A program made the translations under genes and the position numbers. From the NCBI GenBank assembly GCA_031551525.1, contig JAVBNN010000009.1, positions 1 to 64,000 of the forward strand: 64,000 nucleotides of DNA, written 5' to 3'. Source of the DNA: JAVBNN01 sp031551525. GTDB taxonomy: Bacteria; Bacillota; Negativicutes; Acidaminococcales; JAISLQ01. This document shows positions 16,684-24,419 of this stretch, piece by piece. Each line of letters starts with the position of its first letter. The first letter of the stretch is position 1. The notes under the pieces were generated by a model. The model was not told where the DNA came from. It searched no databases and worked only from the letters and a program-made list of their open reading frames with translations.

Positions 16684-17799
16684 ATGATGGAAATGGAAAT
16701 GGATATAAGTACCCTTGCCAACATCAAGGTAGTTGGGGTAGGCGGGGGCGGCACCAACGCGGTAAACCGCATGATTATGGCCGGTGTAAACGGCGTGGAG
16801 TTTATCTCGGTAAACACCGACTCCCAGGCGCTCTTGTATGCTCATGCTCCTACCCGCATCCAGATCGGTGAAAAACTCACGCGAGGGCGCGGAGCTGGCG
16901 CCAATCCTGAAATCGGCGCCCAGGCGGCGGAAGAATCTCGAGAACAATTACTGGAACTATTAAAAGACGCAGAAATGGTCTTTGTTACCGCCGGAATGGG
17001 TGGCGGTACCGGCACAGGTGCTGCCCCAATCGTTGCCGAATGTGCGCGGCAAGTGGGCGCTCTTACAGTAGGCGTGGTTACCAAGCCCTTTGCTTTTGAA
17101 GGAAAACGTCGCCAAAGCCAGGCCGAATATGGCATCAGTAAACTCAAAGAAAAAGTGGATACGCTGATAACCATTCCCAATGACCGCCTGATGCAGGTGA
17201 TCGACAAACGCACACCTATGCTGGAAGCTTTTCGGATCGCCGACGATATTTTACGCCAGGGCGTGCAAGGCATTTCGGACCTCATCGCTGTTCCTGGCCT
17301 CATCAATCTTGACTTTGCCGACGTACGCACCATCATGTCAGATGCGGGCAGTGCCCTGATGGGTATAGGCGTGGCAAAAGGCGAGGGCGGGGCACTGGCG
17401 GCCGCCGAGTCTGCCATCAAAAGCCCGCTTCTCGAAACCTCGATAGACGGAGCGCGCGGTGTGCTGTTTAATATCACCGGCGGTAAAAACCTGAGTTTGT
17501 TCGACGTAAACGAAGCCTCGCAGATCATTGCCGATGCCGCGGATAAAGATGCTAACATAATTTTTGGCGCGGTCATCGACGAAGCAATGGACGAAGAAAT
17601 ACGAGTTACAGTAATCGCCACCTGTTTTGAGCAACGTCTTGGCAAGTCTGCCACCTTTTCCGTGCCGGGGCTTTCGTTACCGGACGTTAAAAGTCAGCCT
17701 GTACCGGCAACCGCCTCCAACGCAGGGAAGGAAGACTTTTGGTCAGTACCGCCCTGGATGGTCAGTCGCAAAGAAAAACCCCCTGCGACAGATAAATAA
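16684..17799 (+). CDS. ftsZ: Cell division GTPase FtsZ
   Basis: The 371-aa tubulin homologue polymerises into the Z ring. The glycine loop GVGGGGTNAVN (about 18-28), tubulin signature GGGTGTGAAP (about 105-114) and T7-loop region are intact. The C-terminal peptide reads FWSVPPWMVSRK, a tryptophan-rich variant of the usual IPxFLRxR tail that binds partners. AAGGAGG (16667-16673) precedes ATG 16684; a second ATG follows at once. ftsA, commonly just upstream, is absent. Confidence 0.97.
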   Translation: MMEMEMDISTLANIKVVGVGGGGTNAVNRMIMAGVNGVEFISVNTDSQALLYAHAPTRIQIGEKLTRGRGAGANPEIGAQAAEESREQLLELLKDAEMVFVTAGMGGGTGTGAAPIVAECARQVGALTVGVVTKPFAFEGKRRQSQAEYGISKLKEKVDTLITIPNDRLMQVIDKRTPMLEAFRIADDILRQGVQGISDLIAVPGLINLDFADVRTIMSDAGSALMGIGVAKGEGGALAAAESAIKSPLLETSIDGARGVLFNITGGKNLSLFDVNEASQIIADAADKDANIIFGAVIDEAMDEEIRVTVIATCFEQRLGKSATFSVPGLSLPDVKSQPVPATASNAGKEDFWSVPPWMVSRKEKPPATDK

Positions 17800-17814
17800 C
17801 TCTATATTTTATAT

Positions 17815-17844
17815 AAAACTGCCGGTTATGAGACCGGCAGTTTT
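17815..17844. terminator. Terminator closing the dcw cluster
   Basis: AAAACTGCCGGT (17815-17826) and ACCGGCAGTTTT (17833-17844) form a perfect 12-bp stem with a 6-nt loop and T/A tails in both directions. Confidence 0.9.
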
Positions 17845-17889
17845 CAATATATAGTGTACGTCAAAAAATACATATACTATATATTGAAA
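17842..17889 (+). promoter_or_regulatory. Tandem NrdR boxes upstream of nrdR-nrdD-nrdG
   Basis: Two exact matches to the core CwATATATwG occur: CAATATATAG (17845-17854) and CTATATATTG (17877-17886). Their starts are 32 bp apart, about three helical turns, which is the arrangement NrdR needs to bind as an oligomer. The second box covers the -35 of the promoter below, so binding should repress the operon. Confidence 0.9.
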
Positions 17890-17912
17890 AATGAAGTTTG
17901 TTGTGCGATAAT
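17884..17912 (+). promoter_or_regulatory. Sigma-70 promoter of nrdR-nrdD-nrdG
   Basis: -35 TTGAAA (17884-17889), 17-nt spacer, -10 GATAAT (17907-17912). The -35 overlaps NrdR box 2. Confidence 0.7.
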
Positions 17913-17967
17913 AAAACACGGGTGAAAAATGAACCCTACCAAAAAAATCGGGAAGGTGTGAAGTACA

Positions 17968-18459
17968 TTGAAATGTCCTTTTTGCGCCTACTTTGACAGC
18001 AGAGTAGTCGATTCGCGTGCTATCGAAGACGCTACCGCGATCCGTCGTCGCCGTGAATGCCCTTCTTGCAACAAAAGATTTACTACTTATGAAAAAATGG
18101 AAGAAATACCTTTGATGGTAGTAAAAAAAGACGGGCGCAGAGAGATATTCAATGAAAAGAAACTATTTGGCGGCTTGGTGAAAGCTTTTGAAAAACGCCC
18201 CGTACCCATCGAACGCATACAGGAACTGGCTGACAAAGTGGAACGGGAAGTACGCGGCACGGGGGAAGCTGAGATCGCCAGTGAACGCATCGGCGAAGCA
18301 GTCATGCGCTATATTGCCGAAGTCGACCAGATAGCATATGTACGCTTTGCTTCAGTATATCGGCAATTCGCCGATGTAAACAATTTCATGCAGGAAATAC
18401 AGCATATAATGAAAAACACACAGCATACGCCGGAAAAGGGGAAAAACAAAGATGTTTGA
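17968..18459 (+). CDS. nrdR: Ribonucleotide reductase repressor NrdR
   Basis: A 163-aa repressor with an N-terminal zinc ribbon (Cys 3, 6, 31, 34) and an ATP-cone (about 49-139) that reads ATP/dATP. It binds paired NrdR boxes to shut off ribonucleotide reductase genes. The invariant MKCPFC start requires the TTG codon at 17968, with GGAAGGTG about 10 nt upstream. The gene overlaps nrdD by 8 nt, so repressor and enzyme are co-expressed and autoregulated. Confidence 0.96.
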   Translation: MKCPFCAYFDSRVVDSRAIEDATAIRRRRECPSCNKRFTTYEKMEEIPLMVVKKDGRREIFNEKKLFGGLVKAFEKRPVPIERIQELADKVEREVRGTGEAEIASERIGEAVMRYIAEVDQIAYVRFASVYRQFADVNNFMQEIQHIMKNTQHTPEKGKNKDV

Positions 18460-20401
18460 CGTGATAGTTAAGCGTGACGGGCGAAAAATGCCTTTTGACG
18501 AAAGTAAAATAACCAACGCCATATTCAGGGCGGCTAACGCGGTGGGCGGCGCCGACCGGCAGTTAGCCATGGAAATAACTATAGATGTATTGCGCTATAT
18601 TAAAACCAAATATAATGGCGGCTCCTTTGGCGTCGAAGACGTTCAGGACGCAGTGGAGAAAGTGCTTATCGAACGTGGGCACGCCAGAACTGCCAAAGCG
18701 TATATCCTTTACCGGGCCCGTCGCAATAACATCAGAAACGCCCGTTCCGAACTTATGGACGCCGTGGCAGACATCCTTGTCGAAACCAATCGCGATAACG
18801 CGAACATTTCTAATTCCCCTTCGGCCAAAATGCTGCAGATAGCCAGCGCGGCCAGCAAAGAATATTACTTGTCCCGACTGATCCCGGAGCATATTGCCGC
18901 GGCGCATAAGCGTGGCGACATACATATACATGACCTTGATTTTTACGGAAAAACGCTCAATTGCGTAAACATTCCGCTCAAAAAACTTTTACAGAACGGT
19001 TTCAATAACGGGCACGGCTACATCAGGCCGCCCCGTCGCCCGGGATCGGCTACCGCTCTGGCGGCTATCGTCCTGCAAAGCTCGCAAAACGATATGTTCG
19101 GCGGTCAGTCCTTTGGTTTTTTTGACTTTGACATGGCTTCTTTTATGAAGGACGCCAGTGACGAAGAAGCCTTCCAGTCTATGGAAGCGCTGGTCTACAA
19201 CCTCAACAGCATGCATTCTCGCGCCGGCGCACAAGTACCATTCTCCAGCCTCAATCTTGGTCTTGACACATCGGATGAAGGACGCAAAGTTACCAAAAAC
19301 CTTCTTTTGGCTTATGAAAAAGGCCTTGGCCGCGGTGAAAACCCTATTTTCCCCAATATAATCTTTCGCGTGAAAAAAGGCATCAATTTCGCCGAAGGCG
19401 ATCCCAACTATGATCTTTTCAAACTGGCTATCCGTGTCGCTTCGCAGCGCATGAACCCGACCTTTAGCTTTATGGACACGACCTTTAACAAGCCATACGA
19501 TGGTGAAGTAGCCTATATGGGTTGCCGCACCAGAGTTATCGCCGACCGGCATGGGGAGTCTATTACTACTGGCCGCGGCAACCTGTCCTTTACCACTATA
19601 AACTTGCCCCGTCTTGCTATGCGGGCTGAACGCAATATAATGCTTTTTTACCAATACCTCGATGAAATGATCGAACTTACCAGTGAACAACTTTACCACC
19701 GTTTTGAAGTACAGAGCAAACTGCGGATGAACGACCTGCCCTTTTTGATGGGACAGGGACTGTATCTTGACTCTGATAAACTCGGACCGGACGATACTAT
19801 CAAGGAAGTCATCAAACACGGTACCCTTACAATTGGCTTTATCGGACTTGCGGAAACCCTGGTTTCCCTCACCGGGGCACACCACGGCGAAAACGAAGAC
19901 TCAAGAGCACTCGGAGAAGAAATAGTCGCTTTCCTGCGTAACAAGACGGATAAAATGGCGGAGCGCTACGACCTTAATTATACACTTATCGCTACCCCGG
20001 CCGAGGGACTCTCGGGGCGTTTTGTAAATATGGACAGGAAAGAATTCGGACTTATCCCCGGCGTCACGGACAAGAGCTTTTATACTAACTCCTTTCATGT
20101 GCCGGTCAACTATCGCATCAGCGCTTTTGAAAAAATGAAGATCGAAGGCAAATTTCACGGCTACACCAATGCCGGACATATCAGCTATGTAGAATTTTCC
20201 TCGCCGCCCGTCAACAACCTTACCGCAGTGGAAGACCTGTTGAAATTTATGCTGGAATGTGACTGCGGCTATGCCGGCATAAATTTTCCGATAGACTATT
20301 GCGACAATTGCGGCTATCTTGGCGTTATCAACCAGGATTATTGCCCGCGGTGCGATTCGAGCCATGTGCGCTGCACCGTGCGCAAAAACCACGACAATTA
20401 A
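18452..20401 (+). CDS. nrdD: Anaerobic (class III) ribonucleotide reductase NrdD lacking the glycyl-radical segment
   Basis: The 649-aa catalytic subunit reduces ribonucleotides in the absence of oxygen. It has an ATP-cone (about 3-92), the ten-stranded catalytic barrel, and a C-terminal zinc site (Cys 617, 620, 631, 634). In characterised NrdD proteins a RxxGY motif whose glycine holds the radical lies about 16 residues after the last zinc cysteine. Here translation stops 15 residues after C634 (ending RKNHDN) with no such motif, and neither other frame past the stop supplies RxxGY. The missing piece is encoded separately at 23070-23363. Regulated by the paired NrdR boxes. Confidence 0.93.
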   Translation: MFDVIVKRDGRKMPFDESKITNAIFRAANAVGGADRQLAMEITIDVLRYIKTKYNGGSFGVEDVQDAVEKVLIERGHARTAKAYILYRARRNNIRNARSELMDAVADILVETNRDNANISNSPSAKMLQIASAASKEYYLSRLIPEHIAAAHKRGDIHIHDLDFYGKTLNCVNIPLKKLLQNGFNNGHGYIRPPRRPGSATALAAIVLQSSQNDMFGGQSFGFFDFDMASFMKDASDEEAFQSMEALVYNLNSMHSRAGAQVPFSSLNLGLDTSDEGRKVTKNLLLAYEKGLGRGENPIFPNIIFRVKKGINFAEGDPNYDLFKLAIRVASQRMNPTFSFMDTTFNKPYDGEVAYMGCRTRVIADRHGESITTGRGNLSFTTINLPRLAMRAERNIMLFYQYLDEMIELTSEQLYHRFEVQSKLRMNDLPFLMGQGLYLDSDKLGPDDTIKEVIKHGTLTIGFIGLAETLVSLTGAHHGENEDSRALGEEIVAFLRNKTDKMAERYDLNYTLIATPAEGLSGRFVNMDRKEFGLIPGVTDKSFYTNSFHVPVNYRISAFEKMKIEGKFHGYTNAGHISYVEFSSPPVNNLTAVEDLLKFMLECDCGYAGINFPIDYCDNCGYLGVINQDYCPRCDSSHVRCTVRKNHDN

Positions 20402-20416
20402 CTGGGGGCGTAAAAG

Positions 20417-20911
20417 GTGCTTAGAGTTGCCAATATCCTGCCCGAATCCGTCGTTGACGGAAGCGGTATAAGGACGGTAGTATTCTTTCAAGGTTGCCTG
20501 CATCATTGTCCGGGCTGTCATAACCCGGATCTGCTTGAACTTTGCGGCGGAACCGCCTATACCGTGGAAGAACTTGCCGATTCTATCATAGAAGAACTAA
20601 CCGCCCTCCATAAAGGAGTGACTTTTAGCGGGGGCGACCCGCTTTTGCAGGCGGAAGAACTGGAAAAACTCATTATTATTTTGCGCCAAAGACGGCCGCA
20701 TATCAACATCTGGCTCTACACAGGCTATGTTTACGAAAACATTTCCGGCTGGCCGGTCTTGCGAGGTGTGGATGTATTGGTGGACGGCCCCTTTAAAGAA
20801 GGGGAGCGGGATCTTTTATTAAGATTTCGAGGTTCAGCAAACCAAAAAATAATTGATATTCCTAAATCTCTGGCCACAGGCCAGACGATAGAATACCAAC
20901 TACCAGATTGA
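20417..20911 (+). CDS. nrdG: Anaerobic ribonucleotide reductase activase NrdG
   Basis: The 164-aa radical SAM enzyme generates the glycyl radical on NrdD. The cluster-binding CxxxCxxC is C27-x3-C31-x2-C34, and the GGDPL segment for SAM binding follows (around 74). GTG start at 20417 with GGGGGCG upstream, 15 nt after nrdD. An intact activase next to a reductase without a glycine implies that a glycyl partner must exist elsewhere. Confidence 0.95.
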   Translation: MLRVANILPESVVDGSGIRTVVFFQGCLHHCPGCHNPDLLELCGGTAYTVEELADSIIEELTALHKGVTFSGGDPLLQAEELEKLIIILRQRRPHINIWLYTGYVYENISGWPVLRGVDVLVDGPFKEGERDLLLRFRGSANQKIIDIPKSLATGQTIEYQLPD

Positions 20912-20937
20912 CAGGGCGAAAGCCCTGTTATTTTTTT
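20911..20937 (+). terminator. Terminator after nrdG
   Basis: ACAGGGC-GAAA-GCCCTGT (20911-20928), a 7-bp stem with a GNRA tetraloop, is followed by TATTTTTTT. It overlaps the nrdG stop codon. Confidence 0.88.
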
Positions 20938-20997
20938 GCAGGAAAAAAACCGTATAAAGAGAATATATACTACAAATACTTAAAGAGGTGTGCCTGG

Positions 20998-21450
20998 ATG
21001 CGTCTTTTTACCGCGCTGAAAACAGGAGGGGACATTGATATACTGACCGCCCTGGCCGACGATGGATTCGTGCCTATACCGGCGGACGATTTTGACGGAG
21101 AAGACCGTTTTTCCGTAGCAGTCACCGGAGACGCTGGCGATAATGACCGCGTATGGATAAAATGGCGGCCACAGCTCATTTTTTCCGCCAGTAAAGCAGG
21201 CATCAACAGCAAACTCTACAACTGGCATACTTATGAAGTGGGCGCGAAAAAACTCTTTTTGGGTGTTCTCTCTGACCGGCCGTTTGTATTGCCCGGCGAC
21301 TGGTATCTGGATTATCGGTGCAGCTCTGATGATAGCGCGGTTTTTTTGAAGGCTCTGGCCGACTACAGTTACCGCTATGTTCTTGCGGAAGCCATGGCGG
21401 AAAACGCCGAATGGTGCGGGCATATGTCGTCGGTAGTACATAGATTATAA
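20998..21450 (+). CDS. Protein of unknown function
   Basis: I do not recognise this 150-aa protein. It is soluble and acidic, without signal peptide or membrane segment, and rich in Asp, Trp and Tyr; its second half has short beta-like segments (KKLFLGVL, GDWYLDYRC). I start it at 20998 (MRLFTAL), where AGAGGTG lies 8 nt upstream; a longer frame from 20908 would run through the nrdG terminator. It ends 7 nt before the PPK2 gene, so the two are probably one transcript and may act together. Confidence 0.75.
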   Translation: MRLFTALKTGGDIDILTALADDGFVPIPADDFDGEDRFSVAVTGDAGDNDRVWIKWRPQLIFSASKAGINSKLYNWHTYEVGAKKLFLGVLSDRPFVLPGDWYLDYRCSSDDSAVFLKALADYSYRYVLAEAMAENAEWCGHMSSVVHRL

Positions 21451-21457
21451 GGAGTGG

Positions 21458-22963
21458 ATGTCGTTGCTCGATACTTTAGATTTAAAACTTAGCCTCGATA
21501 AAAAAGAATACAAAAAAATCAAAGATGAGCGCATGGAACGTCTGGGGGCGCTTCAGCGCGCGATACGCGACGCCAAAATCCCGGTAGTCATTATTTTCGA
21601 AGGCTGGAACTCATCCGGTAAAGGTGTATTGATAAACTCTTTGGTGCAGGCCATGGACCCACGCGGTTTTAAAGTCCATACCTCATATCAGGCCAGGGAA
21701 GAAGAACGCAGCAAACCGTTTTTCTGGCAATTTTGGACCAAGCTTCCGGCTAAGGGCAACCTGGCTATTTTCGACCGGGGCTGGTATTTCCAAACCGTGC
21801 ACCGCGAGGTTTGCGGACACGCCAGTGCAATGGAAAGCGCCATAGCATACGGCGACATCAACGCTTTTGAACGCCTCTTGACAGATGATAATCACATCAT
21901 CATAAAATTTTTTACACATATCTCAGCTAAAGAACACAAAAAGCGCATCAAAGAATTGGAGAAGAATTTTGGCAAGGATTGGCGGCCAACTGACGAAGAC
22001 TGGCGAGAGATAAAAATATATGAGCCGCTCTTGGCTATATACGAGGAAATGTTCAGCAAAACCGATACTGCGCACGCTCCGTGGGTGGCCGTCGAAGCTC
22101 ACGATACAAAATACGCACAAATCAAAGTGCTTGACCATGTGATAAATGTTCTTGAGAAAAAACTCGAAGAAGTCGAAACAGCAAAAAAAGAAACTGTGCA
22201 GTGTAAAAAAGAGAAAACGCAAAACCCTTTGCCGGAAAACGCTTTTCATTCATCTGTCCTTAATAAAGTCAAGCTCGACCAGGATGTAACGGAAAAAGAA
22301 TATGAAGAAAAAATGGACAAGTATCAGGAACGGTTGCAAGAACTGCAGTTCAAACTGTTTCGCAGCAAAATGCCGATGATACTGGTATTTGAAGGATGGG
22401 ACGCAGCCGGAAAAGGCGGTACAATAAAGCGGGTGACGGCGCATATGGATCCGCGCGGGTACTACGTTACACCCGTGGCTGCGCCCGGCCTCGTCGACCG
22501 TGACTACCACTATCTTTGGCGTTTCTGGAAAGAAATGCCTCCCAAAGGAATGGTGGCGATTTTTGACCGTAGCTGGTATGGGCGTGTCATGGTTGAACGG
22601 GTAGAGGGTTTTGCCACGGAAGACCAGTGGCGCAGGGCTTACAAAGAAATCAACGAAATGGAAGAGCAACTCACCAACAGCGGCAACATTCTTTTAAAAT
22701 TCTGGTTGCAGATCGACAAAGAGGAACAACTTCGCCGTTTTGAAGACCGCCAGAGTACGCCAGCCAAAAACTGGAAAATAACAGAAGAGGACTGGCGCAA
22801 CAGGGAAAAATGGGATGAATATGAAGTCGCTGTAAATGAAATGCTCTTTAGGACGAGCACGACCCACGCCCCCTGGACCATAGTAGAATCCAACTGTAAG
22901 TTTTATGGCCGCCTGAAAACTATCAAAACCATCGTGAATCATATAGAAAGCCATTTCAAGTAA
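21458..22963 (+). CDS. pap: Two-domain PPK2, polyphosphate:AMP phosphotransferase
   Basis: This 501-aa protein has two tandem PPK2 domains joined by a charged linker (about 235-275). P-loops are EGWNSSGKG (48-56) and EGWDAAGKG (312-320); the second domain also has the lid DRSWYGRVMVERVEGF, while the first has the variant DRGWYFQ. Tandem-domain (class II) PPK2 enzymes phosphorylate AMP to ADP with polyphosphate, and the C-terminal domain usually carries the activity. GGAG is close to ATG 21458. It could help rebuild ADP/ATP pools under energy stress. Confidence 0.9.
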   Translation: MSLLDTLDLKLSLDKKEYKKIKDERMERLGALQRAIRDAKIPVVIIFEGWNSSGKGVLINSLVQAMDPRGFKVHTSYQAREEERSKPFFWQFWTKLPAKGNLAIFDRGWYFQTVHREVCGHASAMESAIAYGDINAFERLLTDDNHIIIKFFTHISAKEHKKRIKELEKNFGKDWRPTDEDWREIKIYEPLLAIYEEMFSKTDTAHAPWVAVEAHDTKYAQIKVLDHVINVLEKKLEEVETAKKETVQCKKEKTQNPLPENAFHSSVLNKVKLDQDVTEKEYEEKMDKYQERLQELQFKLFRSKMPMILVFEGWDAAGKGGTIKRVTAHMDPRGYYVTPVAAPGLVDRDYHYLWRFWKEMPPKGMVAIFDRSWYGRVMVERVEGFATEDQWRRAYKEINEMEEQLTNSGNILLKFWLQIDKEEQLRRFEDRQSTPAKNWKITEEDWRNREKWDEYEVAVNEMLFRTSTTHAPWTIVESNCKFYGRLKTIKTIVNHIESHFK

Positions 22964-23009
22964 ACAACATATAGTATTGCAAAAGATAACCCCGTACTAT
23001 ATAATGTAT
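22962..23009 (+). promoter_or_regulatory. Tandem NrdR boxes and promoter of the glycyl-radical gene
   Basis: CAACATATAG (22965-22974) and CTATATAATG (22997-23006) each match the NrdR core CwATATATwG at 9 of 10 positions and their starts are 32 bp apart, exactly as in front of nrdR. They bracket a strong promoter: -35 TTGCAA (22977-22982), 17-nt spacer, -10 TATAAT (23000-23005); box 2 covers the -10. The leader 23010-23069 contains GGGCTT / AAGCCC and GTTGC / GCAAC repeats that could fold. Confidence 0.82.
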
Positions 23010-23069
23010 GTTGCAAGAAGGGCTTTTGTTTAGGCAACATGATTCAAGCCCGCAGAGGGGGACAAAGCA

Positions 23070-23363
23070 GTGCAAAAATTTGTTTTTCAGGACGTTCTGG
23101 TCAGCTGCCCGGAAGAGATGCCGTTACCGGAGGCCAGGGGATATGTGGCCGAGCAACTTACGATAAAGCCCGGCTGTAAACTAGCTGAACTGGAGATAAA
23201 ACTGGCTGGAAATGAAGTCGTATTGGCGCCACATTATGATTCTATCGTGCGCATACGCCGCATAACCGGTTATCTCAGTACCATCAGCAAATTCAACGAT
23301 GCCAAAAAAGACGAAGAGCGCAGCCGCTTGAAACATATCTGCTGTGATAGCGCCTGCGGCTGA
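23070..23363 (+). CDS. Stand-alone glycyl-radical domain for the anaerobic ribonucleotide reductase
   Basis: The 97-aa product ends with what is normally the C-terminus of NrdD: RRITGYLS (63-70) with predicted radical Gly67, then FNDAKKDEERSRLKH (75-89). The first 60 residues are not recognised and may dock to the shortened NrdD; the last seven include Cys 91, 92 and 96, perhaps for metal or redox. GTG start at 23070 follows GAGGGGG by 8 nt. Paired NrdR boxes put it in the nrdD regulon. By analogy with GrcA/YfiD, which replaces the radical domain of pyruvate formate-lyase, NrdG would place the radical on Gly67 in trans. Function is inferred from motif, the missing motif in NrdD, and regulation. 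Confidence 0.85.
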   Translation: MQKFVFQDVLVSCPEEMPLPEARGYVAEQLTIKPGCKLAELEIKLAGNEVVLAPHYDSIVRIRRITGYLSTISKFNDAKKDEERSRLKHICCDSACG

Positions 23364-23384
23364 TGCCGTTTCCGCAAATTCATA

Positions 23385-23424
23385 AAAAGCAAAAGAGGAA
23401 GGAGCTCCTTCCTCTTTTGCTTTT
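23385..23424. terminator. Bidirectional terminator, perfect 40-bp palindrome
   Basis: Arms 23385-23404 and 23405-23424 are perfectly complementary over 20 bp (centre GGAGCTCC), flanked by A and T runs. It serves the glycyl-radical gene and the convergent PfkB kinase gene. Confidence 0.9.
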
Positions 23425-23442
23425 CAATATGAACCGACCATA

Positions 23443-24402
23443 TTACTTCTTCACCCAAGAGAGCAATTTTTCTCTATAACTCTCATTTTTCAAGGCGTCT
23501 ATGGCGGAACACTCGCTATTTTTATCAGCGATGACCAAAGATGCAAGCTTGGCGCCTATGTCGACCGCGTCGCGCAGACTTTGGCCATGTAAAAGGGCGG
23601 CCGACGTAGCGGAAAAAAAGGAATCCCCGGCGCCGGTCGAATCCACTACCGTAGTAGGGTAGGCTTTTTGCAGCCCGCAATCACCATATTGGTCAAGATA
23701 GGCGGCGCCCGCTTCGCCCAAAGTGACGACGAAATTTTTAAGGCTGTGGCCTTTGGCAAAATCCTGCATGGCAGACAGTAGAATGTCTGACGGACCCTCA
23801 ACAGGCTGCCCGAAAAGACGGGAAGCTTCCTCTTTGTTGCAAATAAAACAATGAATATCTTTAAAAAGATCATAATGTTGACCGATGACTGAAAAATTGC
23901 CGGGCAGGGCGTAGACCTTTCGCCCGGCGGCGGTTGCGCTGTCGATGATCGCGCGCGCCAAATCTTCGCTTAAGTCTATTTCCAGCAAAATAGCATCCAC
24001 TTTTGCCAAAACAGAGGGCAAATTAGACATTATTGCCTTGTGCATCAAATCTATATCCGGCATTTGCGACACCGACCCCAAAAGCTCACCGTCGTGGCCG
24101 ATGAGCGCCAGCCAAGCGCCTGTGCCGCCCTGGGCGACAAAAGTGGCGTTTTCAAAATGTACGCCCATGGAAACCAGCCTGGTTTTAAGGAGTTCTCCTG
24201 ACCCGTCCTGGTTTAAAGTGCCGACAAACCAGGTGTCTACATCGAGATGGGCCATATTTACGGCCACATTGCGGGCTACCCCGCCGGCCACCAGTTCCAC
24301 CCGGCCGAGATTGCGTCCGGCAGGATTGAAACCGGGACCGGCAAAACCTTTATAATCTATGAACACTGTTCCGATGACAGCGGCACATGGCCGTGGTTGC
24401 AT
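23443..24402 (-). CDS. PfkB family carbohydrate/nucleoside kinase
   Basis: The 319-aa ribokinase-fold protein has the N-terminal GGVARNVAVN motif (around 40-49) and the C-terminal anion-hole motif DSTGAGDSF with catalytic Asp (around 258). These place it in the PfkB family; the GGVxRNxAxN form resembles pseudouridine kinases and other nucleoside kinases more than ribokinase, but substrate is open. It ends at the shared terminator with the glycyl-radical gene and lies 17 nt after yajQ, so it is probably in that operon. Confidence 0.88.
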   Translation of the reverse strand: MQPRPCAAVIGTVFIDYKGFAGPGFNPAGRNLGRVELVAGGVARNVAVNMAHLDVDTWFVGTLNQDGSGELLKTRLVSMGVHFENATFVAQGGTGAWLALIGHDGELLGSVSQMPDIDLMHKAIMSNLPSVLAKVDAILLEIDLSEDLARAIIDSATAAGRKVYALPGNFSVIGQHYDLFKDIHCFICNKEEASRLFGQPVEGPSDILLSAMQDFAKGHSLKNFVVTLGEAGAAYLDQYGDCGLQKAYPTTVVDSTGAGDSFFSATSAALLHGQSLRDAVDIGAKLASLVIADKNSECSAIDALKNESYREKLLSWVKK

Positions 24403-24419
24403 GTAAAATACCTCCCCGA

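Noticed and set aside
16842..17654. 270-codon antisense ORF over ftsZ
   Set aside because: Frame shadow of a conserved gene with Ser/Pro-rich composition and no start signals.
18989..19885. 298-codon antisense ORF over nrdD
   Set aside because: Shadow frame; no ribosome site or family features.
20370..20460. A -1 frameshift near CAAAAAC that would extend NrdD by PRQLTGGVKGA
   Set aside because: The extension gives TGG, not RxxGY, and the slippery sequence is poor (C AAA AAC). The separate ORF at 23070 has the complete motif plus downstream residues.
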